Below, piece by piece: positions 10,428 to 20,158 of a stretch of 64,000 nucleotides of DNA. Numbering within the stretch: position 1 is the first letter of the stretch; the number at the start of each line of letters is the position of its first letter. Source of the DNA: Piezodorus guildinii (lineage: Eukaryota > Arthropoda > Insecta > Hemiptera > Pentatomidae); contig CM041295.1 in the NCBI GenBank assembly GCA_023052935.1, positions 165,993,366 to 166,057,365 of the forward strand. The letters run 5' to 3'. Under the pieces are notes generated by a model. That model saw only the letters and a program-made list of their open reading frames with translations. It was not told the origin of the DNA and made no database searches. A program made the translations under genes and the position numbers.

Positions 10428-11243
10428 ATGGCTTCAAGAGTCGAAAACGAGGAACGAAGCTACATAATGAAAATGCTCCAAGCAATTAAGGATCAATTAG
10501 AGGAATACGCAAAGGAAGAAAAACAGAGGTATAAAAATTTTGAAGAGGGTCTCAATAAAGTGACAGAGAGGTTTCGCCCGACTGTAGCCACAGCCTGCTC
10601 TACAGACGTTGACCTCCAAATTCAGAAGACGGCCTCCACGGAAGATAAAGATGCAATTAATAATAACACCGAACCTAGTGAAGTGCTCAAGACTGAAAAT
10701 CAACCTTGCATTAGGATAAGTGAAGAGATAGAAATAGAAACAAAGCCTGAAATCAGAGATAGTGAAGAATTCGAAGAAAGAACGGAAACGGAACCCCCTA
10801 TTAGCCCAGAAGAGAAACCTATACCCGCGACTCCATCTAGTAATTCTACAATCGAAGAGGCTCAGGACAAGACTCTTATAATTGTTTCTCATGATGCTAA
10901 GGATAGTGTCAATTTCATAAAAGTTCGCGAGGTGCAACCCAGAAAGTGCTTAACGTTCCGGATATTAATAACCTCTTCAATCTCCTTTAGTAGGCCCCAG
11001 CCGGTAGACTATAGGTTAGAAACTTTAAATCATCCGAAAATAGATTTCCCCGTCTTCAATAAGGACTTGTTAACAACAATATGTATACTTAATTATGATA
11101 GGGATGTTCAAACCGAATCTGTTGTCATTGTAATTTTAAAATATGATTTTTATAAGGGCTATATGGTCTTGGACCATGTTAGGAGAGAACGCATACCATA
11201 TTATGGTAGTGCACGGCAGTCTTTATCCTTTTCCAGGGGATAA
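10428..11243 (+). CDS. Gag-like acidic coiled-coil protein of the LTR element
   Basis: Intact 271-codon frame starting MASRVENEERSYIMKMLQ. Residues about 1-50 are charged and heptad-like (DQLEEYAKEEKQRYKNFEEG), suggesting a coiled coil. Residues 75-155 are acidic and Pro/Ser/Thr-rich. The C-terminal third is basic and hydrophobic (ILNYDRDVQTESVVIVILKY). No zinc knuckle or protease triad is present. Position just after the 5' LTR and primer-site-like sequence argues for a gag-type product. I do not recognise a specific family, and a captured host ORF is the alternative. That it stays open while all else nearby is decayed is notable. Confidence 0.5.
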   Translation: MASRVENEERSYIMKMLQAIKDQLEEYAKEEKQRYKNFEEGLNKVTERFRPTVATACSTDVDLQIQKTASTEDKDAINNNTEPSEVLKTENQPCIRISEEIEIETKPEIRDSEEFEERTETEPPISPEEKPIPATPSSNSTIEEAQDKTLIIVSHDAKDSVNFIKVREVQPRKCLTFRILITSSISFSRPQPVDYRLETLNHPKIDFPVFNKDLLTTICILNYDRDVQTESVVIVILKYDFYKGYMVLDHVRRERIPYYGSARQSLSFSRG

Positions 11244-12636
11244 AAAGGGGTAATTAGCGTTCCCTCCGTCAGACGATCTATAACCGGGAAGCTTTGAATT
11301 ATGTTCAGGTCAAACCGGACTGGAAGTTGTAAATAATTTGTACATATTTTGTAAACAGTTAGATTTTTGTATAGGTTGAGTTTAAATTGTTGTAAATAGT
11401 AAAGTTAGTACTTTATTGTTTAGGTGATTAGGATTAGGCATACATTTTATAGATAAATATGGGTGGATCTCAGGGTGAATTATTGGTTTATACTCCTCTT
11501 ATCATTGAGGAAATAATTTAACATAGGTAGAGAATTCAATCACCTAATTTCGAATGAAAAGTACACTGATTTTATCCTATTTTTCACAGTAGTAATCGAT
11601 GCTGCCTGGTTTGAGCATAAAAAAACATTTCTTTCATTAGTAATAAATTGATAACTTAGTAATAATGAGCTCTCTTAATTAATATTATAAAGCGTTGGAT
11701 CAAATATTTATTTTTTCTCTCAACCCAAATATGGATTTGTTTTTCTTAAACAAGGAATAATTACCCTCTAAGGTGGAGTAGACATGGGTCCTCCATTCAT
11801 TCCTACTAAAGGATTATTACCTTATAATTTGTTTCGTCAAAGGGAAGAACCCTTAATGCGGAGTTGCTGTATTGCCTCCCTGTACCCCGAAAGCGGGATT
11901 GATATTTTTAATTATTGTGAAGATTAAGAAATCTTCTTTGTACGCCCAGAATTCTGAGGTTGTATTTATATTGATCCATAATGTGAACGCTAAAAGTTAT
12001 ATTAATTCAATGGGGCTCAATTCTTTTTATTTTTACTGAATTTGCGCTCGTAAATCCTTTTAATTTTTGTCACAGACATAAATAAAATAAAAATGATTAT
12101 TAGGAAATAGTATAATAAATTTTAATTAGAGACTAAAAATATCTTCTAGAGTATGAAAACAAATGTTAATTAACTATTTTCAAGAACAAGTTAAAGAAAG
12201 TTAGTAATACAATTTTGTAGGCATGCCATTAAGCTATATCTGAGATCCATTCCATTTAGTTACCTCGTGGTGACAATAAATCTTTTCAATATTCTGAATT
12301 TTTATTTAACACGATTGTACCTTATTGATAATTGGCTAGACCAAATGGCAGATGAAAGAGAATATTTATAACTTTAAATAGATTGAGAATACTGAGTGTA
12401 TGTAGTATGTTGTTATTTTTTGTTTTTACAAAAGGTATTAAACCTTATAGTAGAGTCAATTTTGTTGATTTTAATAGCTTGCCACACAATATAAAGTCTT
12501 GGTGGGCATTATTTCTTGTATTTCGTTAATTTGATATCTAGACAGAGCACCACAAAAGGTGTTGAATAGGATGAACTTTATGATGTCAAAAGATGCTTTA
12601 GAAATCATGGACATAACGTAAATGTAAATAATTTAT
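11244..12636. other. Non-coding interior of the LTR element
   Basis: AT-rich, no ORF supported on either strand, no recognised domain. Confidence 0.5.
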
Positions 12637-12741
12637 CATTGTGGATGTAATTAGTTGACCGTTGAGAATTACTGGAAGGAATTAGTCCGGGTGGCGGTCA
12701 TTAAATGAAACAACTAAATAGTTTTAACTATTTTATAGTTT

Positions 12742-12780
12742 GCCAACGTTTCGACCCCCTTTGTGGGTCATCATCAGGGC
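12742..12780 (-). ncRNA. Hammerhead-like motif 1 of the foldback
   Basis: Minus strand reads CTGATGA, T, stem GACCC/GGGTC with a short loop, then GAAACGTTGGC. GCC just before the first box can pair with GGC just after ACGTT, giving a three-pair stem I. One extra T precedes stem II compared with the classical core. Confidence 0.5.
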
Positions 12781-12837
12781 GCATGGTGGGAGAATGGAAA
12801 CTCAATGGAAACTCAGTTTCCATTCTCCCACCATGCG

Positions 12838-12874
12838 CCCTGATGATGACCCACAAAGGTGTCGAAACGTTGGC
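12838..12874 (+). ncRNA. Hammerhead-like motif 2 of the foldback
   Basis: Mirror copy of motif 1 on the plus strand. The stem II 3' side reads GGTGTC instead of GGGGTC, so one stem pair is lost; both conserved boxes (CTGATGA and GAAAC) are intact. Confidence 0.45.
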
Positions 12875-12996
12875 AAACAATAAAATAGTTTAAACTATTT
12901 AGTTGTTTCATTTAATGACCGCCACCCGGACTAATTCCTTCCAGTAATTCTCAACGGTCAACTAATTACATCCTGAGTTTCCGTTCTCCCACCATG

Positions 12997-13034
12997 CGCC
13001 CTGATGATGACCCACAAAGGGGGTCGAAACGTTG
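12997..13034 (+). ncRNA. Hammerhead-like motif 3 of the foldback
   Basis: Third copy, plus strand, with the full GACCC/GGGTC stem and both boxes. It is in tandem with motif 2 at a spacing of about 159 bp, the arrangement needed for a dimer-type hammerhead. Confidence 0.5.
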
Positions 13035-13118
13035 GCAAACAATAAAATAGTTGAAACTATTTAGTTGTTTCATTTAATGACCGCCACCCGGACTAATTCC
13101 TTCCAGTAAATAATTTAT

Positions 13119-14298
13119 TGTGAAGGAGTACATTATTTTTATAAATAATTAATATACAACTATAATGTGGTGATTAAGTCATGTATTCACTTCTCAAACA
13201 TGAGTTTTGTAAATATGTATTTCGTAGATAATAGCAAATAGAAATAAATAGGAACTAATAACTTTTATTCTGTAAGAAATCTTATAGAGAACTAAATATG
13301 TTAATTTATAAAGTCAGATACCACCTTGAAAGTTTTAATATAAAGTAGTAGTACATTGTTTTATATAAAATAGTATTAAAATATAGTCTACTTCTCCTGA
13401 TTAATTTTAAAATGACAATTTTAATTGTTATACAACACCTATTAATGTATCAGCAAAAGTAAATATTAGATTATTGTGTAAATACTCGTTTTAGCTATGT
13501 TCATAAATGTATCTCTCGATGTAACGATTGGATTATATTGTAAGTACTCGGCTTAATTATGTTTATTGTGTATAGCTACTATAAGAAAATGTTTTTGTAC
13601 AGTACTGATTATTAGTTTTAGGTGTTTCTTAAATGTTAATAATTTTAAAGATTGAATAATAAAAGAAAATTAAAAACCTTACGGTTTTTTATTTTTCTTT
13701 CCTCGCAGACTGGGGGAAATGTAATGTATTGAGGATACTGAGGGGAGTTAGGATTGTACAATTATGGTATTAATTTAATAAATATTGATTAGCCTATGTC
13801 GGCAAAAGTACAAAGGCGTGTACTTGCCCCCTTGGATTCTCTAATAGGCCCCCCGATTTCCCCATTCGTTTGGGATACCAGAGACCCCTGATAGTTTCCT
13901 ACAGCGGCAGCCTTTAAGAATATTAAGGGTGGTCAAAAGATAAAAATAAGATCACAAGGGCTGTACCGCCAACCGGGGTACTTCCCATGTCAGCCCACCC
14001 GAGGTGACGAGGATGGGAGAGAAGATTCGTAGGACAGTCTTATTCGAACCAGGAGTGAGTCAAGTTTTAACCTCAGGAAGAGTGAGTCGGGTTCCATCTA
14101 CAAGAAGAGAGGTGGCCGTCGGGGTTCTGAGAGCAGCTGGAGGATGATGCCAAGAAAGGGGACCTAAGACTGATTTCACCTTCGCCAGCCGGTTAAGTGT
14201 TTCAAAGGTATATTGTTATTTGTAATATGGTATAGCAAAGGCAGTAAAATGTCCCTCAGTATTCTCAATCAGAGTTTTAGGCAATATGTGAATATAAT
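13119..14298. other. Decayed interior of the LTR element, 3' half
   Basis: Mostly AT-rich and non-coding. A GC-richer block at about 13800-14200 has scattered open stretches (for example RRTVLFEPGVSQVLTSGRVS) that may be an eroded coding region, but I cannot assign it. Confidence 0.4.
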
Positions 14299-14501
14299 GA
14301 TATGTGTAAATTAATAATTATAGTAATGTATTAATTGAATCTTGTTTACTTTAATCTTACCCTGCATGCCACCTATTGGATTGGTAAACACGATACCTTT
14401 GGAAAGGAGAAGAATGGTATCATTAAATATAGTTTATATATTGACTAAATATAGTAAGTAAGCTAGTTTTTGAAGCTACCGCTGCCTTAGAAAATCATAG
14501 C
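14299..14501 (+). repeat. 3' LTR
   Basis: Second copy of the direct repeat, with a 13-bp deletion and a few substitutions (for example GAAGAATGG for GATCCATGG). No convincing polypurine tract is seen just before it, which may reflect decay. Confidence 0.7.
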
Positions 14502-15414
14502 GGTAAACATTATTAAAAACAAAAAAAACTTAAATAATAAACACATTATTAAAAAAAAACATCAATAATAAACACATTATTAAATAAAAATAGGTTACTA
14601 CGTCCACTATGATACACAACAAAGTCTTGGTGTTTTCCACCAAGTGCAACAGCTTCATGCTTGTCATGAGATAGTAGAACTTATTCCTTCCTGACATCCA
14701 CAAACTCACAACATAAAACCGATCTTTTTCACCTAATGGGCGATCTCATCCCAAGCGTGTCTCTGTCAAGCTCGAATACCTTTTTGTGGTTCCCAGCCGT
14801 AGAAGTAGAAGTAAGATTACATCCTCCCGCCTTTTGCCCAGGCATTGGCTGATATTTTCTTCACTGCCGTCATTATTCACTTATATCACCGCAATATCTT
14901 GTTCAGAACAGAAAACATGTAAACATCTGATTTTTCTGTACCAAGAACACCCCACTGTATTAAATTCCGCACTGCAAGGAGATGAGGTAGTTTATAAAAG
15001 TGTATAATACTCCTCCAGTGTATAAAACCCCCATACTTGTGTAAACCAAAATGTCAAACTATAATTTCTTTATCTAAAGAATAAGATGAAGCTTTTTAAG
15101 ACTGAGGTTCACGGTATTTGGATGGGGCCAAATATTGGACCCTTTGCAGCAAGTGTTTGTCAATGCTACTATTAATCAAGGATTTGTTGAATTTACAAAA
15201 ATATCAGCCAAAATAGAATCAAAGTGCACAATAGGTCAAAAAATGGCTTCATGGCATTAAGCTACCTCAAAAAAAAGTTTGTTATTAAGTATTGGTCTGC
15301 CATTTTAACGCTGTACATCAGATAATCAATCATCTTCTCATTCTTCATTAATGTGTCACGACGAATCCATTAGCCACTCAAACGTCTTTTCTGCATTAAC
15401 GTTTATATTTTCTT
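14502..15414. other. Spacer between LTR element and Foldback element
   Basis: Contains three copies of an A-rich AATAATAAACACATTATTAAA unit at 14500-14590. Otherwise no gene or element recognised on either strand. Confidence 0.4.
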
Positions 15415-15423
15415 TATATATAG

Positions 15424-15600
15424 CATTTCCAAGTCAAATTCAACCTTTTCCAAGTCAAATTCAACCTTTTCCAAGTCAAATTCAACCTTTTCCAAGTCAA
15501 ATTCAACCTTTTCCAAGACAAATTCAACCTTTTCCAAGTCAAATTCAACCTTTTCCAAGTCAAATTCAACCTTTTCCATTTCAAATTCAACCTTTTTCGA
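15424..15600 (+). repeat. 21-bp minisatellite, left arm
   Basis: About eight units of TTTTCCAAGTCAAATTCAACC with small variants at the inner end. Because 21 is a multiple of three, the array stays open in frame and looks like a repeated FPSQIQP peptide; this is a by-product of the repeat. Confidence 0.85.
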
Positions 15601-15849
15601 TTTCAATAAAATAATAAAAATCAAATTAATATGATTTTATGTTTTAATGGTTATTTTAATTACACCTTGTGTTTTTAACCCTTGTGGCTTGTTAAATGTT
15701 CTCAGGGGCCTTTCTACATATAATTAGTCACGAATATAATAATAAGTATAACCGATACTTTAATTTTAAGACATTTGCGATACAAGGTCTGGTAGTCGGA
15801 TTAGCGGGATTCGTTTTATTTTAGTTTTATAATCGCGGGCGAAAATATT

Positions 15850-16440
15850 ATCAATAGAGGTTTATTTTAACTTTTTCGTATTTATTGGATAGTAGGCTCA
15901 GCAGATGCGTTCCCAAAGGTTCGTTACCGACTACACTATTAATTTCAATAGCGCTCGCTCAAATATGGGTTTATTATAACTTTTTCGTATTTATTGGATA
16001 CAAGGCTCAGTAGCTGCGTTCCCAAAGGTTCGTTACCGACTACACTATTAATTTCAATAGCGCTCGCTCAAATATGGGTTTATTATAACTTTTTCGTATT
16101 TATTGGATACAAGGCTCAGTAGCTGCGTTCCCAAAGGTTTGTTACCGACTACACTATTAATTTTAATTGCGCTCGCTCAAATATGGGTTTATTATAACTT
16201 TTTCGTATTTATTGGATACTAGGCTCAGTTGCTGCGTATCGGGGGGTTCTTTCCCGACCAGTCTATTAATTATTCGTGCGCTCGCTCAAATATGGGTTTA
16301 TTATAACTTTTTCGTATTTATTGGATACTTGGCTCAGTTGCTGCGTTACGGGGGGTTCTTTCCCGACCATTCTATTAATTATTCGTGCGCTCGCTCAAAT
16401 ATGGGTTTATTATAACTTTTTCGTATTTATTCGCTATTAG
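15850..16440 (+). repeat. 109-bp tandem repeats, left arm
   Basis: Unit starts are visible at 15961, 16070, 16179, 16288 and 16397 (AAATATGGGTTTATTATAAC), an exact 109-bp period. Two unit subtypes exist: one with CGTTCCCAAAGGTT and one with GGGGGGTTCTTTCCCGACCA. Confidence 0.9.
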
Positions 16441-16499
16441 GCTCAGTTGATGCGTTGCGGAGGTTGCTATCCCAATTATTCAATTTATTTTAAGTGCTC

Positions 16500-16869
16500 T
16501 CGCTTATTTATTTTAACTTGTTCGTATTTACTGCATACTAGGCTCAGTCGCTCCGTAACCACGGACTCGTTACAGATTATACTATTAATTTTAATTGCGC
16601 TAACTTAAGTAGAGGTTTATCAAATAAGAATGTACTTATAAAATCGTTCTGTTTAGCTGATTATTATCAAACTCCAAAATATTAAACAAAAAGATAACTT
16701 ACTATCCTGAAAAAAAGGATAAGCGGTAACCCAATACATGAAAAGTTACAAAAAACACGAAATAAACATACATTAGACCAACTGACTAAGAAAAACATTA
16801 ACACATTTACTAACAAAAACTCCCGAAACACAAATACAGAAATTAGCATAGAAAAGAAACACGAATTTA
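16500..16869. other. Loop of the Foldback element
   Basis: AT-rich central segment without inverted partner. No transposase signature or supported ORF. Confidence 0.6.
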
Positions 16870-17640
16870 TAATAAACCCATAATTGAGCGAGCGCGATAA
16901 CAATTAACAGTGTAATCGGTAACGAACCTTTGGAAACGCAGCTACTGAGCCTAGTATCCAATAAATACGAAAAAGTTATAATAAACCCATATTTGAGCGA
17001 GCGCACGAATAATTAATAGAATGGTCGGGAAAGAACCCCCCGTAACGCAGCAACTGAGCCTAGTATCCAATAAATACGAAAAAGTTGTAATAAACCCATA
17101 TTTGAGCGAGCGCACGAATAATTAATAGACTGGTCGGGAAAGAACCCCCCGTTAGGCAGCAACTGAGCCAAGTATCCAATAAATACGAAAAAGTTATAAT
17201 AAACCCATATTTGAGCGAGCGCACGAATAATTAATAGACTGGTCGGGAAAGAACCCCCCGTAACGCAGCAACTGAGCCTAGTATCCAATAAATACGAAAC
17301 AGTTATAATAAACCCATATTTGAGCGAGCGCGATTAAAATTAATAGTGTAGTCGGTAACAAACCTTTGGGAACGCAGCTACTGAGCCTTGTATCCAATAA
17401 ATACGAAAAAGTTATAATAAACCCATATTTGAGCGAGCGCTATTGAAATTAATAATGTAGTCGGTAACGAACCTTTGGGAACGCAGCTACTGAGCCTTGT
17501 ATCCAATAAATACGAAAAAGTTATAATAAACCCATATTTGAGCGAGCGCGATTAAAATTAATAGTATAATCGGTAACGAACCTTTGGGAACGCATCTGCT
17601 GAGCCTACTATCCAATAAATACGAAAAAGTTAAAATAAAC
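16870..17640 (-). repeat. 109-bp tandem repeats, right arm
   Basis: Inverted counterpart of the left ladder (AATAAACCCATATTTGAGCG repeated), with about seven units and the same two subtypes. The unit count differs from the left arm, so the arms have changed length independently. Confidence 0.85.
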
Positions 17641-17904
17641 CCCTATTGATAATATTTTCGCCCGCGATTATAAAACTAAAATAAAACGAATCCCGCTAAT
17701 CCGACTACCAGACCTTGTATCGCAAATGTCTTAAAATTAAAGTATCGGTTATACTTATTATTATATTCGTGACTAATTATATGTAGAAAGGCCCCTGAGA
17801 ACATTTAACAAGCCACAAGGGTTAAAAACACAAGGTGTAATTAAAATAACCATTAAAACATAAAATCATATTAATTTGATTTTTATTATTTTATTGAAAT
17901 CGAA

Positions 17905-18090
17905 AAAGGTTGAATTTAAAATGGAAAAAGTTGAATTTGACTTGGAAAAGGTTGAATTTGACTTGGAAAAGGTTGAATTTGACTTGGAAAAGGTTGAATT
18001 TGACTTGGAAAAGGTTGAATTTGACTGGAAAAGGTTGAATTTGACTTGGAAAAGGTTGAATTTGACTTGGAAAAGTGAATTTGACTGGAA
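17905..18090 (-). repeat. 21-bp minisatellite, right arm
   Basis: GGTTGAATTTGACTTGGAAAA repeated, inverted counterpart of 15424-15600, decaying towards the outer end where unit lengths slip. Confidence 0.85.
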
Positions 18091-18101
18091 TGCTATATAT
18101 A

Positions 18102-18909
18102 CCTATAAATCAACATCCTATAGGTATGTTGAAATCTTTGGCTTGCACTAACAATATATTTTAATACATTTTTAGTTCTGTTTGGTTTAGTATTTAAACC
18201 AGACAATGAGGAAAATCGCTCTGCTCCTCAGATGTGTCAAGACATAAGATATCTAGAAAAGAGGAATGAAGAAAAGGAATCTTCCTAAATCTAGAATCTT
18301 GTCAACTCAAATCTTTAGTCCACTGATAAGAAACAAGATCCAATCTTTCTGAACTTTAGGTCACTAAAATATCCACCATGCTCTTTCTCTATCTTAATTG
18401 AAATCCCTCTTTAATTTAATATTCAACATTCAAATTATTTGGTTGTCAGTAAAATAATGCTGGATTTTAAGTTTTTCTTGAAACATATTTCTATATTATA
18501 TCCTGTTTACTTTTGCTGGATTATTCATTTGAATGAATTTTAACACTTATTAATCCTCTTCCAAAAGAAAATGTTTGTTTACCTCTGTAGCATTTCACTT
18601 CTTGGAAATAATTCCGTCTTTACTAAAACGGCACATATTACATGATATACATATAATTTTATTTTACGAGCTTAAACTTGACCAGAACGAGGGTAAAATG
18701 GCCAAAAACATAAACAAAGTATGGGAGACGAAGGTTGTGCATAGGAATGACTTCTTTCCTCAATGGCAATGATCTGTGAGCTTTGGTGGAAGAAAATACC
18801 AGGACTTGCAGAAAAACGTGATGCAAGCAAATTTTGTTTTTGTTCTCCCCTATACGGGGATATATGTATATATATGTAAGCAAATAAAAGATAAATATGA
18901 TGAAACATG
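18102..18909. other. Spacer after the Foldback element
   Basis: No gene or element recognised. A short ATATATG run lies near 18860. Confidence 0.4.
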
Positions 18910-19960
18910 AAATCCTTCGATCTAAACTCCGAAACCTCCCAGTATCCAACGTTATAAACTGTTTTCTTTCCTTTCTATCTCATCGATCCTAAACTGTAAA
19001 TCCCTATAAACCTCCCCCTTTGTCTATTCCATTAACTCATAGAGTTCCTAAGGGATTCTATTCTTTATCTATGTCAATGATCTCCCCTGCCTAAGATGGT
19101 CCAAAAGCTACAAAAAGACATTGAAAGCATCAATTCATGAGTTATCAAGTATTGTCCAAAGCCTAATGTTGATAAAACAAAAGCTATTCAAGCAACCAAA
19201 GACCCATCATCTTTTACACATCTGTTAGAAACATAGAAGTATTCCTCGACCAAAACCTTTCCTGGAATAATCAGATTTCCCAAATTTCCAGGAAATTCAT
19301 TGCCATCCTTAAACAGCTCCTCAGGCTATGTGATTTATACCCATTAAAACGTGCCAGCTCCTAGTATCTTCTCTCATTTTCGTCCACTTCAATTATGGCT
19401 GCTTGGGGTTTGGCTGATTGTCATAGTGGATTGAGATGAGGGTGAAGCGACTAATGAACATCTTCATTAGATTCATCTTTAGGATTCCCAAGCACTCTCA
19501 TGTCTCCCTCCACTTTGTATGCTGAGTTAAAGTGGCCTTACATAAAAGTTTGATGGCAATATTTCCTAGGAACCTATTTATAATTGCTTCAGAACGAAAA
19601 ATCTTCTATATATTTATAACATGTTCACCCTACTCTCCTCTGTCCTCGCTATGAACACAAGATCCCAGCTCTTGAACATAAACATTCCCTCCTACAGAAC
19701 TGCTTTCTTTTTAAAGATCCTTCATCATTAATGCATCTTCATTTTTGAACTCCTTACCCATGCCCATCCGACATCCCAATTCTTAACTTCCTTTAAACAT
19801 CAACTATTTATCCACGCCTTTGTAAGTTTGACTTTTCGTCTTTTTATTCAATTTTTTTCTTAATTTTCACTGTTTATGTTTGTATATATGTTTTATAATG
19901 TATATTAAGTTGTATATGTTTTATTTTTTGTAATTGTTTAATGTAACAATATTACCTTGC
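18910..19960 (+). pseudogene. CR1-like (family D related) reverse transcriptase remnant
   Basis: Heavily decayed plus-strand copy. Fragments in shifting frames match family D at 54130-55480 and 38900-40500: FLDQNLSWNNQISQISRKF (19230-19290, the thumb start), AAWGLADCHSGLR (19395-19435), STLYAELKWPYIKV (19510-19550) and FLGTYL. The palm motifs are missing or unreadable. The 3' untranslated region runs into the inverted repeat arm at 19962. Confidence 0.6.
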
Positions 19961-19961
19961 T

Positions 19962-20158
19962 TAATGTTCAAATTCATAATATGCACTACAATGTGACATT
20001 CATTAAATGATGTATATAATATTATAAAATATTTTACAGCTAGGAGATAAATCCTAAATTTTACATTTAAACTATTATTAGGAAACTAGCTCTCCCAGAA
20101 TAAAAATTATTTTTCATTTCATTTCAAATCGACAGTTAATGACCATCCCGAGGTCCAT
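19962..20158 (-). repeat. Inverted repeat arm left of the RTE-like element
   Basis: Reverse complement of 22560-22758 with roughly nine in ten bases matching; shared landmarks are GAGCTAGTTTCCTAATAATA and TATATACATCATTTAATGAA. It flanks the RTE-like coding region on its left. Confidence 0.75.

Larger units (their letters stand above)
12637..13105. mobile_element. Foldback repeat carrying three hammerhead-like motifs
   Basis: An inverted repeat (left arm about 12642-12808, right arm about 12815-12973) followed by a direct repeat of most of the right arm (12974-13105). The flanks carry GTAAATAATTTAT at 12624-12636 and 13106-13118, a likely 13-bp target duplication, so it inserted as a unit. 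Each arm holds a CTGATGA...GAAACGTT motif. Head-to-head and tandem units with hammerheads are typical of Penelope-like terminal repeats, but no reverse transcriptase is present; a short non-autonomous derivative is the best guess. It lies inside the LTR element. Confidence 0.6.
9784..14501 (+). mobile_element. Non-autonomous LTR retrotransposon (LARD-like)
   Basis: Direct repeats of about 0.2 kb (9784-9999 and 14299-14501) enclose 4.3 kb. Just inside the left repeat, TGGCATCCCTTGTGGGG resembles the TGGCGCCC...GTGGGG primer-binding sites of LTR elements. The interior has one open frame (10428-11243) but no protease, reverse transcriptase, RNase H or integrase that I can recognise. This fits a large non-autonomous derivative. 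A 0.47-kb foldback (12637-13105) is nested in it. The left boundary cuts an RTE-like tail. Strand is taken from the ORF and the primer-site position. Confidence 0.6.
15415..18101. mobile_element. Foldback (FB)-type inverted-repeat element
   Basis: About 2.7 kb, with two long arms in inverted orientation (about 15415-16500 and 16870-18101) around a 0.37-kb loop. Each arm has, from the outside in, a 21-bp minisatellite, about 230 bp of unique sequence, and a ladder of 109-bp tandem repeats. This layered architecture is that of Foldback-like DNA elements. No transposase is visible in the loop, so the copy is non-autonomous. The ends read TATATAGCATT in both inverted directions. No clear target duplication beyond the palindromic TATATA was found. 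Confidence 0.75.

Noticed and set aside
10497..10937. Antisense 146-codon ORF opposite the gag-like frame
   Set aside because: Shadow of the plus-strand ORF; Phe/Cys-rich composition is typical of antisense reading of acidic coding sequence.
12705..12893. 62-codon ORF
   Set aside because: Spans the foldback centre and is a chance frame over the inverted hammerhead-bearing arms.
15351..15614. ORF of repeated FPSQIQP units (and the antisense EKVEFDL frame)
   Set aside because: Explained by the 21-bp minisatellite at the end of the Foldback element, mirrored at 17876-18151.
16167..17288. Several 70-90 codon frames with repeated FSYLLDTRLS-like peptides
   Set aside because: They read through the 109-bp tandem repeats on both strands; the repetition is at DNA level.
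15850..17640. CRISPR-like array of regular repeats
   Set aside because: 109-bp head-to-tail units without spacers in a eukaryotic inverted-repeat element; no cas genes.
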